Origin: a bacterium
Lineage (GTDB): Bacteria; Planctomycetota; Planctomycetia; Pirellulales; Pirellulaceae
Direction: 5' to 3'
NCBI GenBank assembly: GCA_030430075.1
Contig: JAUIGN010000023.1
Coordinates: 1-64,000, forward strand
Length of the DNA stretch: 64,000 nucleotides
The notes beneath the pieces were generated by a model. The model had not been told where the DNA came from, did not search any database, and saw only the letters and a program-made list of their open reading frames with translations. A program made the position numbers and the translations under genes. The stretch's first letter is position 1. Every line of letters starts with the position of its first letter. Of the stretch, positions 11,701 to 26,700 are shown piece by piece.

Positions 11701-14700
11701 CGCGTCCACAACTCGGACGTGACCGTTGCGGGCGAGGTGACTCTGTCGGCCGTCGACACGTCGGACATCGAGGCCAACGCCGGCGGCATTGGCATTACAG
11801 TCGGAGCAGGCAGCGGGGGGGTGGGCGTTTCGCTGGGCGTCGCTTTCTCGCAAAACGACGTCACCAACCATGTGCGGGCCGTGATCGATCAAGCTTCGCA
11901 GGTGGACGCCGCCAGTGTCAGCTTGACGGCAGCCGAGTCGGCGTCAGTCCGCGCCCTGTCGATCGGCGGCGCGGTGGCGGTCGGTGCCGGCACGGGCGGC
12001 GTCGGCGTCGGCGTGGCCGGAGCCGGTTCGTTCAACTACATCAGCAACGTGGTCGAAGCCGCCATCGACAACGCCGCGGGCGTCACCGCCGGGCAAGGTA
12101 GTGTCGTGCTCTCCGCCGCCGACAGTTCGACAATCACGGCTGACGGCGGCGGCTTCGGCGTGACGGTGGGCGCGGGTGGCGGCGGCGTGGCGGTAACGTT
12201 TGGTTTCTCGGCGGCCACGAACAGCATCGACAACGACGTTCGCGCACGAATCTACGGCACCAACGTCAACGCTATGGGCGGTATTTCGCTGTCGGGCAAT
12301 GAGGCGGCAACGATCGACGCCTTGACGATCGGGGGCGCGGGTGCCGTGGGCGCGGGTGCGGGAGGAGTTGGCGTTGCGGGCGCGGGGGCCGGGTCGGGCA
12401 ACTCGATTCACAATGTGGTCGACGCGTCGATCACAGGAGCGGGCCGGACGATTCAAGCCAGCAACGGACCGATCTCGCTGACGGCCACGGACGACTCGAA
12501 CGTTACCGGCAAGGCCGGCGGTGTTGCAGTGGGTGTCGGGGCCGGCGGCGTCGGGGTTAGCGTGACCGTCGGCGCGTCGGTCGTCCGCAACGACGTGGCA
12601 AATGTCGTGCGGGCTTTCGTGGACGGAGCGAGTGTGACGACATCCGGTGGTGACCTGTCGTTGACAGCCATCGAAAACGCGACCGTCTCGGGTCTGGCCG
12701 TCGGAGGCGCGGCTTCTGGCGCCGGTGGCGAGGGCGGCGGCATCGCGGCCAGTGGCGCGGGCGCCGATGTCGACAACGAAGTCCACAACACCGTGGAAGC
12801 GTTCGTCAAGAACGGAAGGCTGGTTACCAGCGGCGGCGGCGACATCTCGCTGACCGCCACGGACAGCGCGATCGGCGATGCCCAGGCGGAAGCCGGCGCG
12901 TTGTCGGTTGTGATCGGATCGCCCGGCGGGACGTTCGCCGTTGGCGCTTCGCTTGCCGACAACAGTATCTCGAACACGGTTCGGGCCCACAGTGAAAACA
13001 GTACGTTGACCTCGGCCGGCATGCTCGATCTGGCCGCCACCAACCAATCCGAAGCCAGCGCTCTGGCGGTTGCCGCCGCGGTTTCCATCACGGTCGCTCC
13101 GGCGGGCGTGAGCTTCACCGGTGGTGGAGCCAGCTCATCCAACAATATCACCAACACCATTGACAGCTTGATCGATCGAGGTTCGGCCACCGCCGCCGGC
13201 GACATTGCCGTTGTCGCAGCTGAGACCACGTCGCTGGACGCCCGCGTCGGGGCCGGCGCGCTATCAGGCGGCGGTGTCGCGGTTTCCATTGCCGTGTCAC
13301 TGGCCGACAACTCCTCGAACAGCACAGTCGACGCATACGTCCAAAACGCGAACGTGACTTCGAGCCTGGGTGGCATTCAGATCGAGGCGTTTTCGGACGG
13401 TGATGTCGTTACCGACGTAATCGCCACGTCGATCGCGATCGGCGTTTCCATTTCGGGCGGGATTTTGGGGTTGGCTGGGGCCGGTGGCAAAGCCGTATCG
13501 CAGCTCACCCCAACGATCTCGGCTTCTTCCAATGGTTCAACTCTGCACGCCGCGGGGCATATCGCGCTTCGCGCGGCGGCCGACCCGGACGTCCAAGCCA
13601 GTAGTCAGGCGGTGGCCGGCGCGACGTTGGCGAGTGTCGGTGTGTCTCTTGCTCAAACGACCAACGCGCCGACCGTCGTGGCGTCGTTGGGCGGCCATGC
13701 TGCAACCGGCGGCGGCGACGTGATTGTCGATGCCCACGTCGACGGGCTTTCCAACGTCGCCGACGCCAAAGCCGTAGCGGCCGCGCTCGTAGCGGCCGGC
13801 AGCGGAACGCAGGCCGATGCACTTTCGGGGCCGGTTGTGCGGTCGACGATCTTGCCGGCAGCGAACGTGCAGACCGCAGGGGCGGGGCACGACGTCATCG
13901 TGCAAGCCAGTTCGACGGGCAACACCAAGGCCAATGGCTTTGGCGTGACGGCGGCGGGAGTGCTTGCTGTCGGGCAAGTCATCGTCAACGCCTCGGTTGG
14001 AACGGCGCCGCTGGCAAACGTCGCTTCCTCGCGGTTGAAGCTAGCCGAAACAACGGCCTCCATCGGAGGCAGCATCGAGGCCGGCGGAAGCATTGTCGTC
14101 GACGCCGAGTCGAGCCAGCGGGCCGCGTCGAACGCGACCGGCGGCCAAGGCGGTCTGATCGCCTATGGTGGAGCCACAGCCAATTCGGGCCGCAATGATC
14201 CGGTGGTGGCGGCCGCGACGTCCGGCGCGCGACTGACCGCCGGAAGAGACATTTCGATTACAGCCGACAATGGTTACGACGACACCATCGTTGCCAGCAA
14301 CGTCACGGCTTCCGCAGACAACACGGTGGGCGGCCTGATCGCCGCCGGTGGTCCGTCCGCCAAGGCAAACGTCGCCGACTCGACGACGGCGCGGCTGGAG
14401 AACGGCGTGCGAGTCGACGCCCCGCGCGGCAGCTTCACATTGCAGGCGACCGCGGCCGACTATGGCATTCGCTCGTACGCCAAGTCGAACGGCGGGGGCG
14501 GTGTCGCCTTGCCCAAGTCCGAGGCGCTTACAACGATCAACAGCGCCGCGATTGCATCGGTGGGCGAAGCGTCGATCGTCAACGCGGGTGTCAACATCCT
14601 GGTCGAATCCACGTCCGGCGCGATCGATTCGGCCGGAGCAGACACATCCGGCAAGGGGCTGGGCACAAACTCCGACGCGACCGCGAAATCGAATGGCAAC

Positions 14701-17700
14701 GTTACTTCGACGACGATGCTCGGGCCGTCGGTAGAAATGAACGCCGGGCTGAACCTGCAAATCCTGGCGGATAAGGCCCCCTTCAGCTTCTCGTCGGTGG
14801 TGGCTGAGGTTGCAGGCGGAGCGTTGGGCGTCGATTCGACGGCGGTTGCCGAGCAAAACAAGATTGACAATGCCGCGATCGACATCCAATACGGCGCGAA
14901 CCTGAACGCGCCCGGCACGCTTCAAATCAGCGCTACTGCGAATGCGGGCTTCGACGACAATTACGTGAGGGCGACATCAAGGACCGGCGGCTTTGCCGGT
15001 GCGACGTACGCCGACGCGACGGCCAACTTGACGAAGCAGGCGGAGGTGACGGTAGAGAAAGCTTCGTCCGGACAAACGACGACACGCATGAGGACTTCCA
15101 ACCTGCAAGTCACCGCCGACAGCCTGAACACCTCGGTGACGACCATCGCCGAACGCCCCGGATTTGTGTTGATCAACGGCGGTTCTCAGCACAAGGTAGA
15201 GAACGTTTCCCGGTCGGGAGACGTCACGTTCTACGCCGACGTAACGATCACCGGCCCCGGTGCTTATCTGTTGATCGACGAACTCGGCAACGAAATCGCG
15301 CGATCCGGCGTGACTTACACCGACAACGGTTCGCAGTACGTCGTCGATCCGATTATCAATTCGGGCGGCGGCGTGGCGAACCTGCGGGCCGATGCCGGCA
15401 GTCGCAGCATGTCCGGCGACGCGACGTTCACGTTCGAACAAGGCACGGGGGCTGTCACGCTGATCAACGACTACGCCGCCCGGCAACTGGTGGTAGATGA
15501 CATCACCGTTCTCAGCGAACCCGTCCGCCGGCTGTACGTATCACCTCCTTACCTGATCGATCCACCGCCGGCCGAGAACCCGCCAGAACCGGAAGCGTTT
15601 CGAACCAACGTGACCTACGTGGGCGACACGCCCGTCACCATCCACGGCGCTTCGCAGGTGATCCTGGGCGGTGTCATCAGCAACCCCAAAGGCCACACCT
15701 CGGTGACAGCTCCGCTGAGCACCATCACCAGCAGCAGTCGCCAACTGATTTCCAGCCGCGACGTGAAACTGGCAGCACTCTCGATCGGCACGGCTGCGAA
15801 CCGCGTCCGCACGCAAGTGGTCAATGCGTCGAAGCTGACGCCCAGTTTCGATGCCGCAGCGACTGATGGCGACAATTTCCTGACGCTTTCGACGCTCGAT
15901 TTGCCCGCGTTTAACAACGTCACCGTCGGCGGTGACCTCGTCGACATCGTCTTCAATGACAGTGGACTGGCCAGTAGCTACTCCGTCAACGTCGTGGCGA
16001 CGACCGCGGTGAATGCCGACGCCGGCATCAGCACGCCGGTGAACGTATCGCTCACGGCAGCGGGCAACTTGCGTGTCGGCACAATCATTTCACGACGAGG
16101 CAACGTCAGCCTGACCGCGGGCGGTTCGATCACGGCAGCGCAACCGGGCGGCGCGACGGACGTCACGGCCAACAACATTACGCTGGCGGCCAATGGTGGA
16201 ATCGGGGCCACGGACAGGCTGACAATTAACTCGTCCTACTTCGGCCCCGGCGTGGTTACGGCGGCGGGCGGCGGCCTAATTGCGCTCGACGAAGTAGCGG
16301 GCAACCTGCTGCTGAACCAAGTCCGCTCGACCGGTGCGGGCATCGTGGTCGAATCCGCCGGAGGCATCTACGACGGGCGGACTGGCACGAGCGCTCCAGC
16401 GAACAACGTTCAATCGCCCGTCAGTGCCGTGTTGCTGGCCGGGCAGGGCATCGGGACTTTATCGGCTGGCCTGGTGACCAACATTTCAGCGTTGGAAGCA
16501 TCGGCCGACGGCGGCCTGTTCATCGACAACACGAGCGGTTCACTGCTTATCGGCGATGTTGGTCCGACCGTGGGGCTGAGCGCTTCGGTCATGCGGCTGA
16601 CAACCGGCGGCACATTGACCCTCCACGAAAACATCACAGCACCGTCTGGCGTGTTGCTCGCCAGCGACAGCATCACGGTTGAGAATGGCGCGGACATTCA
16701 GAGCGGACTCGGTTCGGTGAATCTCACCGCAGCCACGGGCAGCATTCTGGTGGATTCGGGCAGCCATGTGACCGCGGACACCGGTGCCGCGTTGAGGGCT
16801 CAGAGCAACATCAGGCTGAAGGCCAATAGCCTCGTGGCATCGCCGCAGGGGCAGGTGCATCTGGTAGGTGCCGACACGAATCCTAACGGCGGATCACAGA
16901 TTACGATTGACGGCAGCGTTACCGGACCGTCGGTGCGGATCGCCACCGACACAGCGAATTTTGATGCGATTTACCTGAACACGTTCCCGGTGAGCCCCAG
17001 CATCACCGTTGACGGCGGGACCGGAACTCAGGACTCGCTGTGGGTCCGAGGCCGTGACGGCAACGACCTGTTTTCGATCACCGCCGGTACACTGACGTTC
17101 GACGGCATTGGGTCGCTGACTTATCAGAACATCGACTTGTTGAACATCGATTCCCTGTCAGGCACGGACACGTTCAACGTCGCCGGCACGTCGGCCGGGC
17201 TGTTCACGCGGCTGCAAGGCGGCGGCACAACCACGTTGAACCTGTCGACCAACGGCAGCCTGAATGCACCGCTGCGTTTCCAGACCGAATACTTTGTTCC
17301 AACCGGCCCCAGCACGATTCATGTCGACGCTGGGTCGATCAACGACCCGCTGTATCCGAATGTGCTGGGTCTCAACAGCTATCAGGTCGTCGGCCTGGGG
17401 CTGGACCTGACCTACGACAGAACCACGTCAGTGGATGTTAACCTGAATAGCCCGGCGGCGGACCTGTACCTGCTGGGCAACTCGGCAACCACCACGGTCC
17501 AAGCGAACGGCGCTGGCCAGCACGTTTCTATCGGCGGCGACATCAGCAGTTTGGCATTCCCGTTGCTCAACGGGTCGAATCACTATTTCGGCGACACCCG
17601 GGATCTTTCATCTGTGGGTAAGCCGGTCACGGTCACCGGCATTGCCGGATCGGGCAATTCGCTGACGATCGACAACAGCGGCGGTGTGTCGCACGACGGC

Positions 17701-20700
17701 CTGTTGCGCGTGAACTCGATCGCGGGACTGGGCGAAGCCGCGGGCGCGACGATCCAGTTCACCGGCTTCGACACGCTGACGGCTGACGTCGGAGACGGCC
17801 AATTCACGGTCGCCGAAACGATTTCCGGCCCGGTCACCGTTCACGCGAACGCCGGGTCGCTGGCCGAGACGTACATGCTCACGGTGCTGAGTTCCGCAGC
17901 GTCGCAACTGACGCTCACCGGCGGCGGCGATTACAACGAAGTGGTGCTTGATGTATCGGCGTGGCCGTCCGCGATCAGTGCCTCCTTGGTGGACGGGGCC
18001 GTCGCCGGTTCGACAGAACTGACCGGCTTCGGGCCGATCGGCTCGACGACATTCAGCGGCTTCACCGGCGCGCAACTGCTGTCGGGCGCGGCGAACGATA
18101 CCTTCGGCATCGACGTCTCCACGCCCACGATGGTGGTCGAGATCGACGGCGGCAACGGTGCGGAAACCTTCAACATTTACCGCGCAGCCGTGCCAGAGAA
18201 CGCGCTATTGAATCCCCTCAGCATGAACCTGGTCGGAGCGGGCGGCAGCGACACCGTCAACGTCATCATTCCCGCGTCGCCCACGGCGGTGATTCACGAT
18301 GGCTTGATCTACTTGCAGTCGGCCGTGGAACACATGATCGTCGAAAACACCACCTACGGCAGCGCGGTGAACTGGGAAACCAACAGCGGCGCCACCGTGG
18401 GCTACACCGAAGGCGCGATCCACAACCCCACGTTCCTCGACATGTCACTGGTAGACGACGTAGACATCCTCGGCGGCAGTTCGCCGCTGAACACGCTCAC
18501 GGTCAATGCTGGCGGCATCCAGCAGAAGGGGACGATTGATGGCGACAGAGTGACGCTGCAATCCGCCGGGTTTCTGCAGTTCACGCGGCTCAGCGGCACA
18601 GTTGCCAGCTACAGCGAGGGCGGCTTTACGCTCAGCAGCACCACGATGGGAGGAGCGCCGAACCTGCAGGCGGACAGCAGCGTTCTGCCGGCCGTAAAGT
18701 CGGCAAATCCAGGCTCGGGCGCGCCGATCCGGCTGACCGCGACCGATGGCGGCATTTTCTCGTTGTACTCTCTGGACCTCAGTGGCGCCGGGGCGGTCGC
18801 CGTCATCGGCACGACCGCTCTGGGCCGCACGGTCACGGCGAACTTGAACGTGGCGTCGAACGGAGAGTCTCAGACGTTTGCGCTGGGCAACGACTTTCAG
18901 AACCTGGTGTCGGTATCTCTGCTGTCGGGCGATATCCTGATCACAAAAGTCGCGGCGACCGAGACGCTGCGGCCCGGCGTGGTGGCGCCGATCAGCAAGG
19001 TGGCGGGCGCGATGCCGACCGCGCCGCAGAACATCGTTATCGGAGGCAACTCGATCAACGTCGACGGTGTCTATACGCCGATTTACAGCCTCGGCAACGG
19101 CGTGATCTGGAGCTACTTCAACGGAACACCCTACTCATTCGCCAACAGCGTCGACGAGGTTGGCGGACTGTACTTCTTCGGTGACCTGAATATCCCGGCC
19201 GGATCCACGGTGACCGTGAAGAACAACCTGTCGCCGATTGAACTGGTCGTGCAGAACGACGTGAACATCGGCGACAACGTCACTTTTGATGTCACTTTCG
19301 ATACGATCTTCAACGGCTTCGGCGACGGCGGACAGTCGGTTCATTATGGTGAGAACGGCGGTGGCGGCAGCATGACCTTTCAAGGAGGATCGGGAGGGTA
19401 CACGTCGTACACGAACTACAGCAGCGGACTGACCATTTACCCCGTTGATGGAGCGGCCGGACCCGATGGCAGCGCCGGGCTAAACGGTGGAGCAGGCACG
19501 AACGGCAACGATGGCCAAGATGGCTACAACGCGCCCGGCACCGGTGGAGCAGGTGGCGCAGGCGGGGCGGGCGGTCTCGGTGGTGCAGGCGGAACTGGCG
19601 GAACTGGCGGCGTGACCGGTGATAGTGTTTTTGGATCCTTGGACTCACCGGGGATTGGACTGAATGGCAACGATGCTGCTGACGGCCAACCCGGCCTGGA
19701 TGGCAGCGACGGCGGCGACGGCCTGACGGGCAGTGGCGGCGGGGTCAGTACCCGCGCCGACTTGACGCTGACCGCGGGTGGCGGTGGCGGCGCCGGTGGT
19801 GCAGGCGGCGGCGGTGGTGGCGGCGGCCAGGGCGGCGCGGGCGGTGGTGGCGGCGGCGGCGGCCTGGGCATCTACGACACTGGTGCGTTCTATTTAATTG
19901 CCGAGGGTGGCCAGGGCGGCTACGGCGGCTATGGCGGCGGCGGGCAACAGGGTGAACGCTCATTGGGTAACAGCGGCAAAGGTGGTGTGGGTGGCGGCGG
20001 TTTGGCCATCCGTGCGGCCGGACGCATCAATCTCGGCGTCGCTGCATTCACAGCCCGTGGCGGCGATGGCGAAGCGGGACAGCAGGCAGGTGACAGGCCG
20101 GGCAGTACGCCGTTGGGTCCCGCTCAAGGCCAGTCTGCCGCCAGTCTGCCGACCGGATGGTGGGACAACGGGTCCGATGAGACCGGGCACAATTACGCTA
20201 CGAACAATCACGGCACACTCCTCGCCTATGGTGGCGAAGGTGGCAATGGCGGCGATGGCGGCGATGGCGGTCTGGGAGGTCAGGCGGGTGCAGCGGGGGC
20301 CGGCGGCGGTGGCGGCGGCGGCACGGTCCAATTGTTCGGAACGGCCGTGTATGCCGGCGCGGATGTCGTCGTTGACACCGCCGGCGGGATGCATGGCGAC
20401 GGCAGCGGCTACGGTGACAACGGCCGCTTCCAGTTCGGCAGCAACACCGACACCGTCGATCCCACGCTGGCGTCCGTCGGCAACATCTACGACAACGGCG
20501 TCGGCGCGATGGCTCACGATCCGTACGTCGCCGAAGCCCCCAGCGCGTCCTATGACCTGCAGTTGATCTACTTGAATAATAACGGCGAGCTGCCCACCAC
20601 TGGGACCAACCTGATTGCCGTCCAGTACGATTACTTGAGCGGCGGCGCCCTGAATTTCCGCGTTTGGGACTCGCGAGGAAACATCACAATCGACACGACG

Positions 20701-23700
20701 GAAAACGCGCTGCTGCAAAAGGTGGGCTACGACACCAACAGCGCGGTGTTTCAGACAATTCAGACGCTCCGCTCTCACATCATTGCGGAAGGGTGGGATC
20801 TGGAGGCGCTGACGCCGGAGCAGAAGGACCTGTTCGTATCCCAGGCCGCGACGCTAGATATCATCCCGACCCAGGCGTTGCTGCCGTTGGTCGCGGGACT
20901 GGACGGCGGGTCGCAAAGCGGCGGCCTGATCGCGGATCCGCAATTGCTGGCGGCGCTCGCCGGCGACAGTTCGATCCAGAACGCCATCACCGGAGCGGAT
21001 GCCGACGCCCTGGCGGCGGTTGTGCGAGAACCCATTCCCGCGGGTTTCGACCAGTACACGGGGTACGATCTGGCGTTGTTCGTCAACCTGACCAGCGTTC
21101 CTTTGTCGATGCCGAAGTTCGGCGTCACTGTCGGTTTTGCCGACGCGGACTTTGCACCCGATCTGCATTACGACGGCCTTTTCCACGGCGACACAATCTA
21201 CGACAACTACAGCTCCGCCCAGGTTCCCAGCCAGTTCTTCCGGAATTACTGGGGGCACCTGAATTCCGACACGAATCAGTGGGAAAACTCGTACACCACG
21301 CAGAACCTTGGTGCACTGCCCGCGTATGGCGTGTTCGTCACGCTGGTGCCGTCCAACGATGACATCCCACAATACGTCAACGCTTCGCTCGGCGGGAACA
21401 CCACATCCCTGTCCACGGCCCAGTTCGACGATGAACAGGCGATGTACCTGAAGCTGAACCAGGTCGCCGGCCCGGGTGCTGCCAGCTTGCGGGATTACTC
21501 GGTGCTGTTCTCGTCGATGGACGCGCTGACCGTCACCGCTTCCGGGATCCACGACGACATCATCAACCAGATCCACTCGCCGTCAGTCAACACCGTGACG
21601 ATCGACCTGACGGACAACACCGGCAACAATCAGGTCAATCTGCTCGAGATTCCACCCGCCGCGGGCGCGCCTCAGACACAGACGATCAACGTCTACACCG
21701 GCGTCGGCAGGGACCAGGTGACTGTGTACGCCGGCCAGCCGAATCACATGTTCGATATTGACACCGGTGAGGGCGCGGACCGCGTTGTGCTCGATGGAAA
21801 CGCCGCCGCCAACGACAACAATGTCTTCACGGTGCGGCTGGGAACAGGCGACGACACGGCCCAGGTTTCCGGCGTGAATCTCCAGATGTCGCAAAACGTC
21901 CATCTCGACGGCGGCCCCGACGTCGATACACTGTTGTACGACGCCGGCGGCAACGAGTTCATCGCCCGCGACGCCAATGGAATGCAGGTCAACGCCCCGG
22001 TCTTCCCGGACGGCAGCATCACGCTCGTTCCCGAATTCAGCGTTGCCACGGTGGTTTATGAGAACTTCGAGGGAGCCCCTGGCTTTGTCGGGCCGGTTTC
22101 CGATCCCGGTGTTTACGAAATCAACCAGGGTGATTCTGTCACGTTGCTGGGCACCGCGACGGCCGCGACGAATTCCCAGATCCTGGCAATTTCGTGGGAC
22201 ATCGACGGCGACGGCTTCTACGGCGACGCCTTCGATCCGGCAACCGCGCCGGGCACGACAGCCAACTCGAATCCCACGGTTTCATGGGACCAACTCCGCG
22301 ACTTTGGCTTGGGTCTGGCCGACACCTACCTGATCAGCATGCAAGTCACCACGTCCCGCGGAACGTTCATCGACTACACCACGCTGACGGTCAACCGAGT
22401 TGCTCCCGTGGTGACGCTCATCGCCCCGGACGTGGTTTACGTCGGTGACTACTTTACGGCTAACTTCGATGCGTTCTTCATCGGCGGCGAACGGCCTTCC
22501 GGCGTCTCGATCAATTGGGGCGACTTGTCCGTCGTGTCCGTGCCGGCCGACGCCGATTCCGCGACGCACGCTTACCCGGCGACCGGAACCTACCAGGTCC
22601 AGGTGACCTACACCGAAGGCGGCGTGCCCTACGCATCGAACGTCGAACAGGTTCAGGTGATCGTCGATCCCGCCTCGCTCCGTCTCGATGGGCCGTACAC
22701 TATTTTTGCCGGCGACGGCGTCACGCTGACCGCGACCGCCGACGGAACACCCGATGTCGCACAGTGGGATTTGCTCGGGCTGGACGATGACGCCAACGAA
22801 ACGGCGTTCGTGAGCAACGGTGACGGGACGTCGACCAGCACGCTGAGCCTCTCTTGGTCCCAGTTGAACGCCGCCGGCATCACCAGTCTCGGCACATTCC
22901 CCGACGTCACGGTCAAGGCCCATTACCCGAGCGGCGTGGCGGCGGGCTTCCTGATTTCCGAACCGACGTCGTTGACCGTGCTCGACGTCGCGCCGACGGC
23001 GACGTTCAGCGGCGGGCCATTCGTTGAAGGCGGCACCGGCAGCGTGTCGTTCACCAACCCCTTCCATCCGTCACCCGACGTCGCTGCCGCCGGCTTCACC
23101 TACAGCTACGACATCGGCAACACCGGCACCTTCCAGATCGTCGACAGCACCAGCACGATGCTGGCAATCCCGCCGGAGTTGCTTTACCAGGTCGGTTCGA
23201 TCGCCGTCCGAGGACGGATCGCCGACCAGTTCGGCACGGCCAGCGAGTACGTCATCACGGCGCCGATCGTCGACCAGCCACCCGCGTTCGTAACGTTCGA
23301 CACGAACAAGACCGTGAATGTCGGTACGCCGGTAACGCTTGACGACGTCAGCTTCATCGACCCCGGCCAAGACGTTATTTCCGCCGTGATTACTTGGGGC
23401 GACGGCACTTCGTCGGCGGGTGCGGTCACGCCAACGAACACGACTCCCGCACCGACCACGGGAACGATCGCGGGCAGTCACTCGTTCGCTTACTCGCCCA
23501 CGCCGTATGTCGTTTCGGTCACGATCCAAGACATCACCGGCTTGACCGCCACAAAGTCGTTCGAGGTGTCGGTGCTCGACCCGGTTTTGTCGTCGGTCGT
23601 CGCCGGTCCTGATCGGACGATCGACGAGGGCGGCGAGGTCAGCCTGAGCGCGGCCAGCTTCATTGATCCCGCCGCGCCGGCGACTTACGAAGTCACCGTC

Positions 23701-26700
23701 GATTGGGGTGACGGTACGGCAGACCCAAACCCCGTGGTCAGCCCGCCGGCCACTTCTTTTGATGCGGGCCGCGTCTTCGCCAGCCACGATTACGGCCAGG
23801 ACGGAACCTACACGGTCACGATGACGGTGACGAAGGCCGGGCAGGAGCCGATCGAAAGCACGTTCGACGTATTGGTTCACAACGTCGTGCCGCAAGTCGA
23901 CGCTGGTCCCGACATAGCCGCCGGACCGGGCGTTCCCGTGCAGGTCAACGCGACGTTCAACGATCCGAGCTTCCTGGACAGCTACGATGCCACGATCGAT
24001 TGGGGCGATGGCACGAACAGCCCGGCATCGCTCACGTTTACCCCGGGCGCTCCGGGCGCGCCGGCGACGGGCAGTGTGACTGGTACGCATCAATACGCCG
24101 GCAACGGACCGTACACCGTGACTGTGAGTGTCGGCGACGGCTCCGGCGATCGCGGCAGCGATACGTTCAAGGTCACGAACGCTCCGCCCGAAGTCATGCT
24201 CGATCAAGCCGGTATCGCCGACGATGAAGGCAGCGAAGTCACGCTCACCGGCAGCTTCAGCGACCTGGGCTTCGACTACGGCGGCACCGCGACGTCGTTC
24301 ACGGCCAGCATCGATTGGGGCGACGGCGTGATTGGTGTCGGCACGGTGACGGTCACGCCCGGCAACGCGATGACGCCAACCACCGGAATGCTGTCGGCCA
24401 GTCACACGTACGAAACGTTTGGCACGTTTCCCGTCGTCGTCACACTCGTCGACGAAGGCGGAGCGGAAGGAACGGTGACGCTGGATGCCGAGATCGGCAA
24501 TCTGCCGCCGGTTCTCGATCCACTGCCGAGCGGCGGGTTTGCCCCCGACATGGCGTTCGTGCTGAGCGGCACTTTTACCGATCCCGGCTTGGGCGACACG
24601 CACTCGATCAACATTGATTGGGGCGACGGCGCGGTCAGCTACTTCAACGCCGACGAGATCATCGACCTGAATAGTTCGCCGGTTGTCTCGTTTCGCGAAC
24701 CGACTCAGTCGGCGGCGGGTGCGTTCTTGATGGAGCACGTCTACACCGACGTCATCGAACAAACGATCACTGTCACCGTGATTGATAACGGCGGCTTGAC
24801 CTCCACTCAGTCCGTGATCTACACGCCGAAGCCGATCATTTTCAGCGTCACACCGCCGGACTCGCCCGACGAAGGCGTTCCGTTCAGCGGCCCGGTGGTC
24901 GAGTTCACGGCTCCGGGACGTACGCCGGCGTCGTTCGAAGCCACGATCCAGTGGGGCGACGGCACGTCGACGGCCGTTACCGGCACGTCCGGCGGCATCG
25001 TTCAAAACCCGGACGGCAGCTTTTCGGTGTTCGCCACTCACACGTATCTCGACAACGCCACCGATTTGCCGTTCGAGGTGACCGTCACCGATCTCAACAC
25101 CGGCGTCTACGATGTCGGCACCGGCACGGTCGACGTGCAGAACGTTACGCCTCAACTGACTTTGGACGCTGTCACGACCATTATCGAAAACGGCGTAGCG
25201 ACGTTAAGTGGAACGATTACCGACTCCGGCACGCTCGACACCTTCACGCTGGAAGTGAGCTGGGGCGATTCCCTGTCACCCGGCAACGTCGAGAATTACA
25301 CGTTCGACGCCAGTGCGACGGGCAGTCAAACGTTCACCCTGACGCACCGCTACCTGGACGACAATCCCACCGGCAGCCCCAGCGACACGTATACGATCTC
25401 GGCAACCGTCACGGACAAGGACACCGCGTCTGCCGATGCATCCGCGACCTTACAAGTCGACAACGCCGCTCCAGTTGTGGATCAGGATTCGGTGAGTGTA
25501 TCTGCGACCCGCTGTCAGGACGGCATCGCTTGTCAGACGGCCCGTCCCGGCGATCTGGTGACGTTGACGATCTCGAACTTCACCGACGTCGGCACGCTCG
25601 ACACGCACAAGGCTGTGGTCGTGTGGGGCGACGGCACGACCAGCGACAGCAGCAACCCGGCGGACTTCACCAGCTTTGCCGACAGCACGGGCACCGGCGC
25701 CGGTTCGTTCACCGTGACGCACCGGTACACAACGGGCGGCATCTTCGAGATTTTCGTGACCGTGATCGACGACGATTTGGGGGTCTCGAACGTGGCGACG
25801 ACGGAGGCGTGGGTTGCAGGCATGCGGCTCGAACCGACGACCGGCCAGTTGCAAATCGTCGGCACCGAAGGCAGGGACATCATCGTCATCAAGCAGGTGC
25901 GGGGTGGGTCGGACCGCGGGTGGGAAGGCGGGTCGGACGGCGGGTCGGACGGCGGGTCGGACGGCGGGTCGGACGGCGGGTCGGACGGCGGGTCGGACCG
26001 CAGGTCGCACCGCGGCTCGCATGACCCGCGGGTGAAAGTGGTCGCGAACCTCGACGTCGGCAATGGCAGGCGCGGCCACGTTAAGAACGGCGCGGTCATC
26101 ATGTACTTCGATCCGTCCGCGATTCAGTCGATCTACATGGTGCTTTGTGCAGGCGACGATCACGCCCAGATCGGCACGGGCAATGACGGTGGAGACTGGT
26201 ATGCAACGACGTTTGTGGACGGCGGCGACGGCGACGATCACCTGGTGGGTGGCGCGGGCATCGACACGCTGATCGGCGGCCCCGGCAGGGACACGCTAGT
26301 TGGGCGAGCCGGCGACGACATCCTTTCGGGCGGCGCTGGCGACGACGATCTGAACGGCGGCGTTGGCAACGACATGCTGGTCGGCGGCGACGGCGATGAC
26401 AGACTGGATGGCGGCGACGGCATGGATGTGCTGATCGGAGGCCGTGGCGAGGACAACTTGCGTGCCGGCAAAGACGACGATCTGCTGATTGGCGGCTGGA
26501 CATCCTACGACGACTACATCGCCCGCCTCACGCTGATCATGGCCGAGTGGAGTTCGCCTCGGGATCAAAGCGAGCGCATCGACAACCTTCGGACCGGGCA
26601 AGGACTGTTGTTGTCGGGAACGGCCTTACGTCTCTCAGCCGAACCCAAGGGAACAGTCTTTGACGACGGCGAAAAGGACAAGCTCCGCAGCGACAAAGGA

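Noticed and set aside
23071..25155. A 694-codon open frame on the minus strand within the giant gene
   Set aside because: It is the antisense shadow of a GC-rich gene and shows no family motif, only Arg/Val/Asp-rich sequence. Other long minus frames at 8548-10008 and 11944-13047 are the same.
25927..25998. Possible CRISPR or minisatellite array
   Set aside because: The repeats are direct tandem copies with no spacers and lie in frame inside the giant gene.
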